Assembly: GCF_018373095.1 (NCBI RefSeq)
Contig: NZ_JAHAHT010000028.1
Span: 1 to 19,346, forward strand
Source of the DNA: Haemophilus parahaemolyticus
GTDB taxonomy: Bacteria > Pseudomonadota > Gammaproteobacteria > Enterobacterales > Pasteurellaceae
Direction: 5' to 3'
DNA: 19,346 bases
The notes beneath the pieces were generated by a model. The model was given only the letters and a program-made list of their open reading frames with translations. It had not been told where the DNA came from and did no database searches. Positions 8,625 through 16,305 of this stretch are shown in pieces. The first letter of the stretch is position 1. Each line of letters begins with the position of its first letter. A program made the position numbers and the translations under genes.

Positions 8625-8643
8625 TGTTCGTTAAGAATATAAT
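8615..8643 (+). promoter_or_regulatory. Sigma-70 promoter of hitABC
   Basis: TTGCAT (8615-8620) and TATAAT (8638-8643) are separated by exactly 17 bases, a near-consensus promoter. The predicted start lies near 8650, leaving a leader of about 38 bases that ends in AGGAG (8674-8678), nine bases before the hitA ATG. Confidence 0.7.
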
Positions 8644-8687
8644 AAAAACGCATCAAAAACAATCAATCGAAGAAGGAGATTTTTCTT

Positions 8688-9683
8688 ATGCAATTTAAAC
8701 ACTTTAAACTAGCAGCACTTGCAGCACTTACTTTTTCTGCAAGTAGTTTCGCCGATATCACTGTTTATAATGGTCAGCACAAAGAAGCCGCTGCTGCAGT
8801 GGCAAAAGCCTTTGAACAGGAAACTGGCATTAAAGTTACGCTAAATAGCGGAAAAAGTGCGCAACTTGCAGGTCAATTAAAAGAAGAAGGCGATAAAACA
8901 CCCGCCGATGTTTTCTATACTGAACAAACAGCGACTTTTGCTGATCTTTCTGAAGCAGGGCTTTTAGCACCAATTTCAGAACAAACCATTAAACAAACTG
9001 CACAAAAAGGCGTACCACTTGCACCGAAAAAAGACTGGGTTGCATTAAGTGGTCGTTCTCGCGTAGTGGTTTACGATCATACTAAATTATCTGAAAAAGA
9101 TATGGAAAAATCAGTACTTGATTATGCAACACCAAAATGGAAAGATAAAATCGGTTATGTACCAACCTCTGGTGCATTCTTAGAGCAAGTTGTTGCTTTA
9201 AGCAAAATGAAAGGGGACAAAGTTGCACTTAATTGGTTAAAAGGCTTAAAAGAGAACGGTAAACTTTACGCTAAAAATAGTGTGGCATTACAAGCGGTCG
9301 AAAATGGCGAAGTGCCTGCTGCGTTAATCAATAACTATTATTGGTATAACCTTGCAAAAGAAAAAGGCGTGGAAAACCTAAAAAGCCGTCTTTATTTTGT
9401 TCGTCACCAAGATCCAGGTGCATTAGTTAGCTATTCAGGTGCAGCAGTATTAAAAGCTTCTAAAAATCAAGCTGAAGCACAAAAATTCGTTGATTTCTTA
9501 GCGAGTAAAAAAGGTCAAGAAGCATTAGTGGCAGTCCGTGCAGAATATCCATTACGCGCTGACGTGGTTTCGCCATTTAATCTTGAACCTTATGCTAAAT
9601 TAGAAGCCCCTGTGGTATCTGCAACAACAGCTCAAGATAAAGAGCATGCGACTAAATTAATTGAAGAAGCTGGATTGAAATAA
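8688..9683 (+). CDS. hitA: Periplasmic ferric-iron-binding protein HitA/FbpA
   Basis: The 331-residue precursor has a signal peptide of 22 residues; cleavage after SSFA gives a mature start DITVYNGQH and 309 residues, the length of Neisseria FbpA. The protein binds one Fe3+ with a synergistic anion in the periplasm and passes it to HitBC. All iron ligands of the transferrin-like site are visible: mature His9 (precursor His31), Glu57 (Glu79, in DVFYTEQ) and the Tyr195-Tyr196 pair in INNYYW. The phosphate-binding segments TSGAF and KNSVAL are also present. A strong ribosome site (AAGGAG) fits high expression. It is first gene of hitABC, under a promoter overlapped by a Fur-like box. An uptake sequence (9290-9299) lies in the conserved QAVENG stretch. 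Identity is very secure. Confidence 0.98.
   Translation: MQFKHFKLAALAALTFSASSFADITVYNGQHKEAAAAVAKAFEQETGIKVTLNSGKSAQLAGQLKEEGDKTPADVFYTEQTATFADLSEAGLLAPISEQTIKQTAQKGVPLAPKKDWVALSGRSRVVVYDHTKLSEKDMEKSVLDYATPKWKDKIGYVPTSGAFLEQVVALSKMKGDKVALNWLKGLKENGKLYAKNSVALQAVENGEVPAALINNYYWYNLAKEKGVENLKSRLYFVRHQDPGALVSYSGAAVLKASKNQAEAQKFVDFLASKKGQEALVAVRAEYPLRADVVSPFNLEPYAKLEAPVVSATTAQDKEHATKLIEEAGLK
9290..9299 (+). repeat. Uptake signal sequence (Apl type)
   Basis: Full ACAAGCGGTC in hitA, coding for Gln-Ala-Val in the conserved QAVENG stretch. Confidence 0.75.
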
Positions 9684-9693
9684 TCCAAATATT

Positions 9694-9779
9694 GCGTGTG
9701 TGGATTTGAAAAAATTCACGCACGCGTTTACAATTCTCCTCCAAAATTAACCGCTTGCGTGCGTGAACTGAGGGTTCAC
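9694..9779 (+). promoter_or_regulatory. Mutually exclusive hairpins between hitA and hitB
   Basis: Segment A (9694-9704, GCGTGTGTGGA) can pair fully in RNA with B (9715-9725, TTCACGCACGC), using two G-U pairs and a 10-base loop. B can instead pair perfectly over 11 bp with A' (9757-9767, GCGTGCGTGAA). The end of A' can also pair with C: GTGAAC (9763-9768) with GTTCAC (9774-9779), loop TGAGG. Choosing A:B frees A' to pair with C; choosing B:A' excludes both. The last hairpin ends 20 bases before the hitB start. The layout resembles an attenuator or RNA-processing switch setting hitA against hitBC expression. No U-run follows, so simple termination is not supported. Confidence 0.55.
9750..9757 (-). 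repeat. Uptake signal sequence (Apl type)
   Basis: Core with the downstream TTAATTTTGG flank, in the hitA-hitB spacer; its last base is the first of hairpin segment A'. Confidence 0.75.
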
Positions 9780-9799
9780 ATTCCTAAAAGGATTTAACT

Positions 9800-11320
9800 T
9801 TGCCTCGCAGACCACCATTCTGGCTCACTTTACTTATTATCTTAATCGGGCTTCCGTTATGTTTGCCATTTCTGTATGTCATTTTACGTGCAACAGAAGT
9901 GGGATTAACCCGAAGTGTTGAACTATTGTTTCGCCCTCGAATGGCTGAATTATTAAGTAACACAATGCTTTTAATGATTTGTGTCACTATCGGTGCTATT
10001 TCACTTGGCACGATTTGTGCTTTTTTACTTGAACGCTGCCGTTTTTTCGGCAAAGCCTTTTTTGAAGTAGCAATGAGCTTGCCACTCTGTATTCCAGCCT
10101 TTGTCAGCTGCTTTACGTGGATTAGCCTAACCTTTCGAGTGGAAGGTTTTTGGGGTACGATTGGCATTATGACGCTCAGTTCTTTTCCGCTGGCTTATCT
10201 GCCTGTTTCTGCGACTTTAAAGAGACTCGATCGTTCGTTGGAAGAAGTCAGTCTTTCGCTTGGTAAAAGCTCTACTTACACCTTTTGGCATGCCATTTTT
10301 CCACAACTTAAACCTGCCATTGGCAGTAGTATATTACTGATTGCCTTACATATGTTGGTCGAATTTGGTGCAGTGTCAATTTTAAATTATCAAACCTTTA
10401 CCACCGCCATTTTCCAAGAGTATGAAATGTCGTTTAATAACAGTTCGGCAGCCTTGCTTTCTGCAGTGTTAATGGCAATTTGTACTATTATCGTATTCGG
10501 TGAAATCTTTTTTCGTGGTAAACAAACACTGTACAATAGTGGTAAAGGCGTTACACGACCTTATCCCGTTAAAAAGCTTTCATTCGGCAAGCAATGTGTC
10601 ACTTTTGTGTTCTTTTCCTGCATTTTTATGTTGAGCATCGGTGTTCCTGTGGCGATGCTGATCTACTGGCTGATTGTAGGAAATTCACGCGAAAGAGCAT
10701 TCGATTTTTCGGAATTTTTTGCAGCTTTCAGCCATTCGTTGACAATTTCAGGCTTGGGTGCATTGCTTACCGTGATTTGTGCATTGCCGCTGGTTTGGGC
10801 CGCCGTTCGTTATAGTAGTAAATTAACTGTCTGGATTGACCGCTTACCTTACTTGCTTCACGCTGTGCCAGGATTGGTGATTGCATTATCGCTGGTTTAT
10901 TTTACGATAAACTACGCCAATGCCATTTATCAAACTTTCTTAGTAGTGATTGTTGCTTATTTTATGCTCTATCTGCCGATGGCTCAAACTACGCTTCGTG
11001 CTGCTTTGGAGCAACTTTCCGATAATATTGAAAAAGTAGGGCAAAGCCTTGGGAGGAGTCCGTTTTATATTTTCCGAACACTTACTCTGCCTGCGATGCT
11101 ACCTGGGATTGCTGCCGCCTTTGCATTGGTCTTTTTAAATTTGATGAAAGAGCTGACTGCCACACTTTTGCTCACTCCGAATGATATTAAAACTTTATCC
11201 ACCGCGGTGTGGGAATATACCAGCGATGCTCAATATGCCGCTGCCACGCCTTATGCGTTGATGTTGGTGCTTTTTTCGGGTATTCCTGTGTTTTTGTTAA
11301 AAAAATATGCATTTAAATAG
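9800..11320 (+). CDS. hitB: Ferric-iron ABC transporter permease HitB/FbpB
   Basis: The 506-residue inner-membrane protein is a fused permease with two BinP-dep-transport (MetI-like) halves and roughly 12 hydrophobic segments. It forms the channel for Fe3+ delivered by HitA. Both EAA-type coupling loops that dock on HitC are visible: EEVSLSLGKSSTYTF (about 148-162) and EKVGQSLGRSPFYIF (about 411-425). The start is a TTG at 9800, chosen because AAAGGA (9787-9792) lies seven bases upstream and the protein begins just before the first membrane segment. The weak TTG start and the hairpin-filled 116-bp gap after hitA both suggest lower output than hitA, as expected for a transporter needing excess binding protein. 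Its stop lies next to the hitC start, so translation is probably coupled. Confidence 0.96.
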   Translation: MPRRPPFWLTLLIILIGLPLCLPFLYVILRATEVGLTRSVELLFRPRMAELLSNTMLLMICVTIGAISLGTICAFLLERCRFFGKAFFEVAMSLPLCIPAFVSCFTWISLTFRVEGFWGTIGIMTLSSFPLAYLPVSATLKRLDRSLEEVSLSLGKSSTYTFWHAIFPQLKPAIGSSILLIALHMLVEFGAVSILNYQTFTTAIFQEYEMSFNNSSAALLSAVLMAICTIIVFGEIFFRGKQTLYNSGKGVTRPYPVKKLSFGKQCVTFVFFSCIFMLSIGVPVAMLIYWLIVGNSRERAFDFSEFFAAFSHSLTISGLGALLTVICALPLVWAAVRYSSKLTVWIDRLPYLLHAVPGLVIALSLVYFTINYANAIYQTFLVVIVAYFMLYLPMAQTTLRAALEQLSDNIEKVGQSLGRSPFYIFRTLTLPAMLPGIAAAFALVFLNLMKELTATLLLTPNDIKTLSTAVWEYTSDAQYAAATPYALMLVLFSGIPVFLLKKYAFK

Positions 11321-11321
11321 A

Positions 11322-12386
11322 ATGAAAGAGACATTACTCACCATCAAAAATCTAAATAAATTTTTTGGCGAACAGCAAGTGTTGAACGATATTTCTCTGA
11401 CCTTAGCACAGGGTGAAATGCTCTTTTTGCTTGGTGCTTCTGGCTGTGGAAAAACCACGCTGTTGCGTGCTATTGCTGGCTTTGAGCAGCCGACTAACGG
11501 AGAAATTTGGCTCAAAGAGCGGTTAATTTTTGGAGAGAATTGCAATCTACCAACGCAACAACGCCATCTCGGTTATGTGGTGCAAGAGGGCGTACTGTTC
11601 CCATATTTGAATGTATATCGCAATATTGCTTATGGCTTGGGAAATGGTAAGGGTAAGACTATAGAAGAACGCTCACGTATCGAACAAGCGATGAAACTCA
11701 CGGGTATCAGCGAATTAGCCGAACGCTTCCCGCATCAACTTTCTGGCGGACAACAACAACGTGTCGCTCTTGCTCGAGCACTTGCTCCTAACCCAGAATT
11801 AATTTTACTGGATGAACCGTTTAGTGCCTTGGATGAACATCTCCGCCAACAGATTCGCCAAGAGATGCTCCAAGCACTTCGCCAAAGCGGTACTTCCGCC
11901 ATCTTTGTTACCCACGACCGTGATGAAGCCTTACGCTACGCTGATAAAATCGCCATTATTCAGCAAGGTAAAATTTTACAAATCGACACGCCTTGCTCGC
12001 TTTATTGGTCGCCTAATCATCTTGAAACGGCAACATTTATAGGCGAAAGCATTGTCTTGCCTGCCCATAGGGTTGATAAAAATCTTGTACAATGCCAGCT
12101 TGGATGTGTGCCTATTCAGCCTACGCATAGTGATGCGACAAGCGGTCAAATTTTGCTTCGTCCAGAACAATTCAGTTTGGTCAATATTTCGCAAAATAGT
12201 ACCGCTTGTACGGTCTCGACTTTTGAAGCCATTGTGCAAAACATTGAGTTTAGAGGCAGAACGACCGCTGTTCAAATTGCGATAAATCACCATGAAATTT
12301 GGATTGAAATGGGTTATATGCCAGAGCTTAAGATTGGAGAAAGGATTAATGTGTATTTGCAGGGAAGGGGGGTGTTTTTCGGCTAG
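11322..12386 (+). CDS. hitC: Ferric-iron ABC transporter ATPase HitC/FbpC
   Basis: The 354-residue product energises the HitB permease. In this numbering it shows Walker A GASGCGKTT (38-46), the Q-loop near residue 88 (VVQEGVLFP), signature LSGGQQQR (140-147), Walker B LILLDEPFSALD (starting near 160) and the H-loop FVTHDRDEA. After residue about 235 comes a C-terminal regulatory TOBE-type region (ILLRPEQFSL...), as in FbpC proteins. The ATG at 11322 begins one base after the hitB stop; an upstream in-frame ATG at 11307, overlapping hitB by 14 bp, would add five residues. Neither has a clear ribosome site, so coupling to hitB is likely. Two uptake sequences face each other inside the 3' third of the gene. 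No terminator was found after the stop. Confidence 0.97.
   Translation: MKETLLTIKNLNKFFGEQQVLNDISLTLAQGEMLFLLGASGCGKTTLLRAIAGFEQPTNGEIWLKERLIFGENCNLPTQQRHLGYVVQEGVLFPYLNVYRNIAYGLGNGKGKTIEERSRIEQAMKLTGISELAERFPHQLSGGQQQRVALARALAPNPELILLDEPFSALDEHLRQQIRQEMLQALRQSGTSAIFVTHDRDEALRYADKIAIIQQGKILQIDTPCSLYWSPNHLETATFIGESIVLPAHRVDKNLVQCQLGCVPIQPTHSDATSGQILLRPEQFSLVNISQNSTACTVSTFEAIVQNIEFRGRTTAVQIAINHHEIWIEMGYMPELKIGERINVYLQGRGVFFG
12138..12209. repeat. Inverted pair of uptake signal sequences inside hitC
   Basis: The sites at 12138-12156 (plus) and 12191-12209 (minus) both carry the 9-base ACAAGCGGT core plus the downstream ATTTTGC of the extended uptake signal. Over 19 bases the two arms differ at three positions, and they are 34 bases apart. 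As RNA they could form a long stem inside the coding region. Confidence 0.8.
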
Positions 12387-12425
12387 TTAAACAGATTTAT
12401 TATATGGTTTGCTTCATTTGCACTT

Positions 12426-12434
12426 CAAGCGGTC
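12426..12434 (+). repeat. Uptake signal sequence (Apl type)
   Basis: CAAGCGGTC followed by TATTTAG, in the spacer after hitC; the last core in the window. Confidence 0.7.
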
Positions 12435-12533
12435 TATTTAGGTAAAGTTTTATAAATTCTCTGTTTTATTTCCCAAAATCTCCAATATACTCTAGAATAT
12501 CCATCTCCTAATTTCAGATAGATAGAAGAACTT

Positions 12534-14201
12534 ATGGAAAATACACAATTAAATCAGTCAGAATTGGCTACAAGTTATGATGAATTGAGATATTATTCAA
12601 AACCTTTTTCATTCACTAGCATTCCTTTTTTAGAAGCAAGTGCTTATTTATGGGGATTAACGCCACCTGCGATTAAAGGTGCAAAAGTATTAGAACTAGG
12701 CTCTTCTTTTGGTGGAAACTTAATTTCTCAAGCAGTGTATTATCCTGAAACAGAGTTTGTTGGAATTGATTTATCCAGCAGCCAAATTAATCAAGGTAAT
12801 GAAATTATTAAGTCAATGGGCTTAAATAATGTCCGTTTAGAAGCGAAAAATATTTTACATATTACCTCAGAGTTTGGAAAATTTGATTATATTATTGCAC
12901 ATGGTATTTATTCTTGGGTACCTGATGAAGTGAAATCTAAAATTTTAGATATTTGCCGAGATAATTTATCTGAAAATGGTATCGCTTATATTTCTTATAA
13001 CACTTATCCAGGTTGGAAAAGCAAGGAGGTGGCTCGTGATATTATGTTATTTACTAATAAACATACATCTGAGCTTCCATTATCAGAGCAAATGCGTCGT
13101 GGTAAAGTTGTTGTAAAATTATTCTCTGATGCAATTAAAACGATTAAATCTGTGAAAGAGCATAATAGTTTCCGAATCAATAATTTTGATGATATTCAAG
13201 ATAAAGATGATAGTTATATCGCACATGAATATTTAGAAACCTATAATCATCCTTTTTATTTAAATGAGTTTGTTGATGAGGTATGTAAACATCAATTAGC
13301 TTATATTGGAGATACAGATTTCCAACTTTCGTTTACCTCTTGGATGCAACAACATTTACGCGATATGATAATCCAGTTAACGGGTGATGATTATGTTGCA
13401 CGTGAGCAGTGTATTGACTACTTATACGATGTTGCTTTTAGAAGAAGTTTACTATGCCATGCAAATTTACAAGGCAATGTTAATCATACCGAAGAAGTTC
13501 CAAAAGCCATTTTAGATAAATTGACTTTCTTAACAACGAATAAAGAAAATAATTTATCAACATCATTTAATAATCCTGATATTGTTCGTCTATTTGAATA
13601 CTTTATTTTTAGTGTGGGTGAATTCTCAATTCAAGATTTAAAAGACTACGTAGTAAAAAATAAAGATCTTAAGCATATTACTGAAGACATGATTTATTCT
13701 GCTTCTCTTCTTTCTATTATTTTAGATTATGTAAATATTTATTTAATGCCCTATAAAACATATCAATTTGAAGATAATAAAACTTACGTTCCAGCACGTT
13801 TTACTCATTATGTAGAAAAAATGTTAAATGGTGCAACGCAATATATTGAGTTTGGAGATATGTATAATAGAACTGTGGTTGGTATTTTGCCTTTACATCT
13901 TCACATCATGTCTGAAATGCGTAAGCCAATAACTAAAGCTGCACTTGTGGATTCTCTCCAAAAATACTTGATTGAGAATAACTATAAAGATATGGATAAT
14001 AATGAGAAGCCTATTGATGAAGAGTTCGATGCAACAGGATTATGTTCTGCTCTTTGTCAAGATTTAGAGGTATTTGGTTATATTCGACCTATTTTAGAGG
14101 CTGATTTAGTCACAGGTAAGGAAGTTCACGCGGAACTTGATGTAGTCTCTCAAGTAGAGAAAACAGCAGAAGTTAAATCTGAGCCTAAAAAAGAAAAGTA
14201 A
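12534..14201 (+). CDS. Class I SAM methyltransferase with methyltransferase-regulatory-domain architecture
   Basis: The 555-residue product is apparently cytosolic. Residues about 15-165 form a Rossmann methyltransferase: motif I VLELGSSFGGN (52-62), acidic loop GIDLSSSQI with Asp79, NNVRLEAKNIL, then IIAHGIYSWVPD and ISYNTYPGW. YNTYPGW and the long C-terminal part are typical of proteins annotated as methyltransferase regulatory domain-containing (PF10119-type); the substrate is unknown. The C-terminus ends in a charged Lys/Glu tail. The ATG at 12534 has AGAAG upstream. It lies 147 bp after hitC and before a strong terminator, so it is probably monocistronic. Base use is visibly more AT-rich than in the glg, uvrD or hit genes and no uptake sequence lies inside, suggesting later acquisition. 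The family call is firm; function is open. Confidence 0.85.
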   Translation: MENTQLNQSELATSYDELRYYSKPFSFTSIPFLEASAYLWGLTPPAIKGAKVLELGSSFGGNLISQAVYYPETEFVGIDLSSSQINQGNEIIKSMGLNNVRLEAKNILHITSEFGKFDYIIAHGIYSWVPDEVKSKILDICRDNLSENGIAYISYNTYPGWKSKEVARDIMLFTNKHTSELPLSEQMRRGKVVVKLFSDAIKTIKSVKEHNSFRINNFDDIQDKDDSYIAHEYLETYNHPFYLNEFVDEVCKHQLAYIGDTDFQLSFTSWMQQHLRDMIIQLTGDDYVAREQCIDYLYDVAFRRSLLCHANLQGNVNHTEEVPKAILDKLTFLTTNKENNLSTSFNNPDIVRLFEYFIFSVGEFSIQDLKDYVVKNKDLKHITEDMIYSASLLSIILDYVNIYLMPYKTYQFEDNKTYVPARFTHYVEKMLNGATQYIEFGDMYNRTVVGILPLHLHIMSEMRKPITKAALVDSLQKYLIENNYKDMDNNEKPIDEEFDATGLCSALCQDLEVFGYIRPILEADLVTGKEVHAELDVVSQVEKTAEVKSEPKKEK

Positions 14202-14266
14202 AATACATTAGGATGTGCTTTTAAGTTGTTCACGCCCTACTGTGTGTTTAGTGGTTTAATTGAAAA

Positions 14267-14290
14267 GGAGAGTTTAAAACTCTCTTTTTT
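14267..14290. terminator. Bidirectional intrinsic terminator
   Basis: GAGAGTT (14268-14274) pairs with AACTCTC (14278-14284) around a TAA loop, followed on the plus strand by six T and ATT. It closes the methyltransferase gene. On the minus strand the hairpin is followed by CCTTTTC, a weaker T-run, so it may also end the lipoprotein operon, whose stop is at 14292. Confidence 0.85.
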
Positions 14291-14291
14291 A

Positions 14292-14678
14292 TTACCAGCA
14301 GATATAACAATAATGCCACGGTGAACCCCAATACGGGTGTTCAAAGCGGTAATATTGTTGCATCTCTTCTACTTCTGCTTGTGCTTTATAGCTATCCCAC
14401 GCCATTTTATGGCAGGCTTGGAAAATCGGATTTTGGATTTTTTTCGCATAGGCTTTATCCAATTTTTCCTTTTCTTCAGATGTTTGGCTAACTGGAGGAT
14501 TAAGTTTTTTCTCCATCAGTGAAGCGGTTTCTGCATCACACTGTTTGGCTAATTCAATTGAAAGCAGCTGTTGAGCTTTAATTTTCTCTGCTTCTCTTTG
14601 TGCTTTTTGTGCTGGTGTTAAGGCACAGCCTGTCAATGCAAGGCTAACTAAAATTGTGGTGAGATGTGAGTATTTCAT
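14292..14678 (-). CDS. Small putative lipoprotein
   Basis: The 128-residue product starts with a short signal peptide and a lipobox, LTGC, with the modified cysteine at position 18 (16 residues before the Gly-Cys pair). The mature part begins ALTPAQKAQREAEKIKAQ, a charged helical stretch, and ends with a Tyr/Trp/His-rich tail (YYRFEHPYWGSPWHYCYICW). Three extra cysteines lie in the mature part. AAGGA sits seven bases before the ATG. It follows the TorD-like gene by 31 bp on the same strand, so they probably share a transcript, and it ends at the shared terminator. Outer-membrane location is likely because no Asp follows the cysteine. No function recognised. Confidence 0.85.
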   Translation of the reverse strand: MKYSHLTTILVSLALTGCALTPAQKAQREAEKIKAQQLLSIELAKQCDAETASLMEKKLNPPVSQTSEEKEKLDKAYAKKIQNPIFQACHKMAWDSYKAQAEVEEMQQYYRFEHPYWGSPWHYCYICW

Positions 14679-14709
14679 AGCACTTCCTTAAAGGTAAATT
14701 AAATCTCTT

Positions 14710-15267
14710 TTAAATATCTTCATCGTCCAATTCATCTGCCATAGCACTTAACGCATCGCGGGTAAGTTGGGCAAGAGCCTTGTAGAAACCATCATCTTTT
14801 GTTTCCACTAAACCTAAAAATTTATTCATACAAGGCAGAAGATATTTTTCAAACAACATTTGCTGAGCTTGGGTAGAATCCAGATGGTCTTCAATCCAAG
14901 AGGCAGTAAGCAATAACAATGCAACGTGATCGGCTTGCTCCAATGTAGGCATTCCACGTTCATTTCTAAAGACAATAAAATCTTCAACAGAAACTTTATA
15001 AGCAGAAATAGCGGTCGGAATTGCTCCATTTTCTGCAAAAAGTGCTTGATAGCTTGGGGCTAATTCGGTAGGGTTAGCCTGTTTTTCTAACAAGGTTAGC
15101 GAAAGTTCGTTTTGGCTGTCGGTATCTAATGCCCATTGCTGGCGAAGTCCACCTTGAGCAAGCCACGCAAAGGTTCCTGCTAAAATAGGATCGTTTGGTT
15201 GGCGATAAAAAAGATTACCGAATAGACGACATAAAAGTGAAAAATCATTAATGTGAGTATTGCTCAT
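14710..15267 (-). CDS. TorD/DmsD-family molybdoenzyme chaperone
   Basis: The 185-residue, largely helical, acidic cytosolic protein resembles the TorD/DmsD/NarJ-like family, chaperones that bind the twin-arginine leader of a molybdenum enzyme and hold it until cofactor is loaded. Pointers are the N-terminal LLCRLFGNLFYRQP, the central APSYQALFAENGAIP, and the helical DHVALLLLTASWIEDH. The ATG at 15267 is preferred over a TTG at 15279 that adds four residues and has no ribosome site. The family usually sits beside its partner enzyme (dmsABC, torCA), but none is in the window; instead a lipoprotein gene follows. Divergent from nfo. The family is likely; the partner enzyme cannot be stated. Confidence 0.8.
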   Translation of the reverse strand: MSNTHINDFSLLCRLFGNLFYRQPNDPILAGTFAWLAQGGLRQQWALDTDSQNELSLTLLEKQANPTELAPSYQALFAENGAIPTAISAYKVSVEDFIVFRNERGMPTLEQADHVALLLLTASWIEDHLDSTQAQQMLFEKYLLPCMNKFLGLVETKDDGFYKALAQLTRDALSAMADELDDEDI

Positions 15268-15356
15268 AAAATAAACCAAAAATATTGAGTGAATAGCACT
15301 ATTTTACACTCTACACAACTTTTATAGAACAAAAATAGAAAAGAAGAGGAAATACG

Positions 15357-16202
15357 ATGAAATATATTGGGGCTCATGTGAGTGCATCAGGCGGTGTTGA
15401 GCAAGCTGTGTTGCGTGCGGTAGACATTGGTGCAAATGCTTTTGCACTGTTTACCAAAAACCAGCGTCAATGGAAAGCACCACCATTAAAAGCGGAAACC
15501 ATTGAGAAATTTAAACGCTTTTGCCAAGTGCATCATTTTACTGCGGATCAAATTCTACCACACGACAGCTATTTGATTAACTTAGGCAGCCCTGAGGTGG
15601 AAGGCTTAGAAAAATCACGGATAGCTTTTATTGATGAAATGGAACGAGCCAATCAACTTGGTTTGAAATTGCTTAATTTCCACCCTGGTTCTCACTTAAA
15701 TAAAATTTCTGAGCAAGACTGTTTAGCAAGAATTGCGGAGTCCATCAATATTGCCGTGAGTAAAGTGCCAAATGTAATCGCAGTTATTGAAAATACGGCA
15801 GGGCAGGGCTCAAATTTAGGCTATCGTTTCGAGCATTTGGCAAAGATTATTGAACAAGTAGAGGATAAAAGCCGTGTGGGCGTCTGTTTAGATACTTGCC
15901 ATACTTTTTCAGCGGGTTACGATATTAGCTCACTTGAGCAATGCGAAAAAACTTTTGCCGAATTTGAACAAGTGGTTGGCTTTAAATATTTACGCGGAAT
16001 GCACCTCAATGGTTCAAAAACACCATTAGGCAGCCGAAAAGACCGTCACGATACGTTAGGTGAAGGCACAATTGGCACTGCATTTTGCGAATTTATTATG
16101 AAAGATGACCGCTTTGATGGCATTCCGATGATTTTAGAGACAATCAATCCTGATATTTGGGCAGAAGAGATAAAATTTTTACGGACATTGGCGAACAAAT
16201 AA
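15357..16202 (+). CDS. nfo: Endonuclease IV (AP endonuclease)
   Basis: The 281-residue product is close to the 285 of E. coli Nfo. It is a TIM-barrel enzyme with three zinc ions that cuts 5' to abasic sites and removes 3' blocking groups in base excision repair. All nine metal ligands lie at the E. coli positions: His69, His109, Glu145, Asp179, His182, His216, Asp229, His231 and Glu261, in segments such as NFHPGSH, IENTAGQG, LDTCHTFSAGYD, HLNGSK and KDRHDTLGEG. AGAGGA lies about eight bases before the ATG. It is divergent from the TorD-like gene and 103 bp ahead of the NlpC/P60 gene. Identity is certain. No uptake sequence occurs within it. Confidence 0.98.
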   Translation: MKYIGAHVSASGGVEQAVLRAVDIGANAFALFTKNQRQWKAPPLKAETIEKFKRFCQVHHFTADQILPHDSYLINLGSPEVEGLEKSRIAFIDEMERANQLGLKLLNFHPGSHLNKISEQDCLARIAESINIAVSKVPNVIAVIENTAGQGSNLGYRFEHLAKIIEQVEDKSRVGVCLDTCHTFSAGYDISSLEQCEKTFAEFEQVVGFKYLRGMHLNGSKTPLGSRKDRHDTLGEGTIGTAFCEFIMKDDRFDGIPMILETINPDIWAEEIKFLRTLANK

Positions 16203-16226
16203 GTTATACTCCTCTGACCTGTTTTC

Positions 16227-16244
16227 GCAATAATTTTTTATTGC
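16227..16244 (+). repeat. AT-rich hairpin between nfo and the NlpC/P60 gene
   Basis: GCAATAA (16227-16233) and TTATTGC (16238-16244) form a perfect 7-bp stem with a TTTT loop. It lies 25 bases after the nfo stop. No T-run follows, so it is at best a weak terminator or transcript-end stabiliser. Confidence 0.35.
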
Positions 16245-16305
16245 ATATTGATTAATCTTTTTAATAGGAATAAACACGCTTTAGTTGTTCTGGCGAGACA
16301 AAATT

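Noticed and set aside
8510..8698. 62-codon plus-strand frame before hitA
   Set aside because: It spans the hitA promoter and overlaps the hitA start; the composition is that of AT-rich spacer DNA.
9784..10167. 127-codon minus-strand frame opposite hitB
   Set aside because: Shadow of the hitB coding sequence; basic, low-complexity product with no start signal.
15268..15279. TTG start extending the TorD-like protein by four residues
   Set aside because: No ribosome site; the ATG at 15267 gives the usual family N-terminus.
16285..16305. TTG start extending the NlpC/P60 protein
   Set aside because: Would add charged residues before a standard signal peptide; the ATG at 16306 is more natural.
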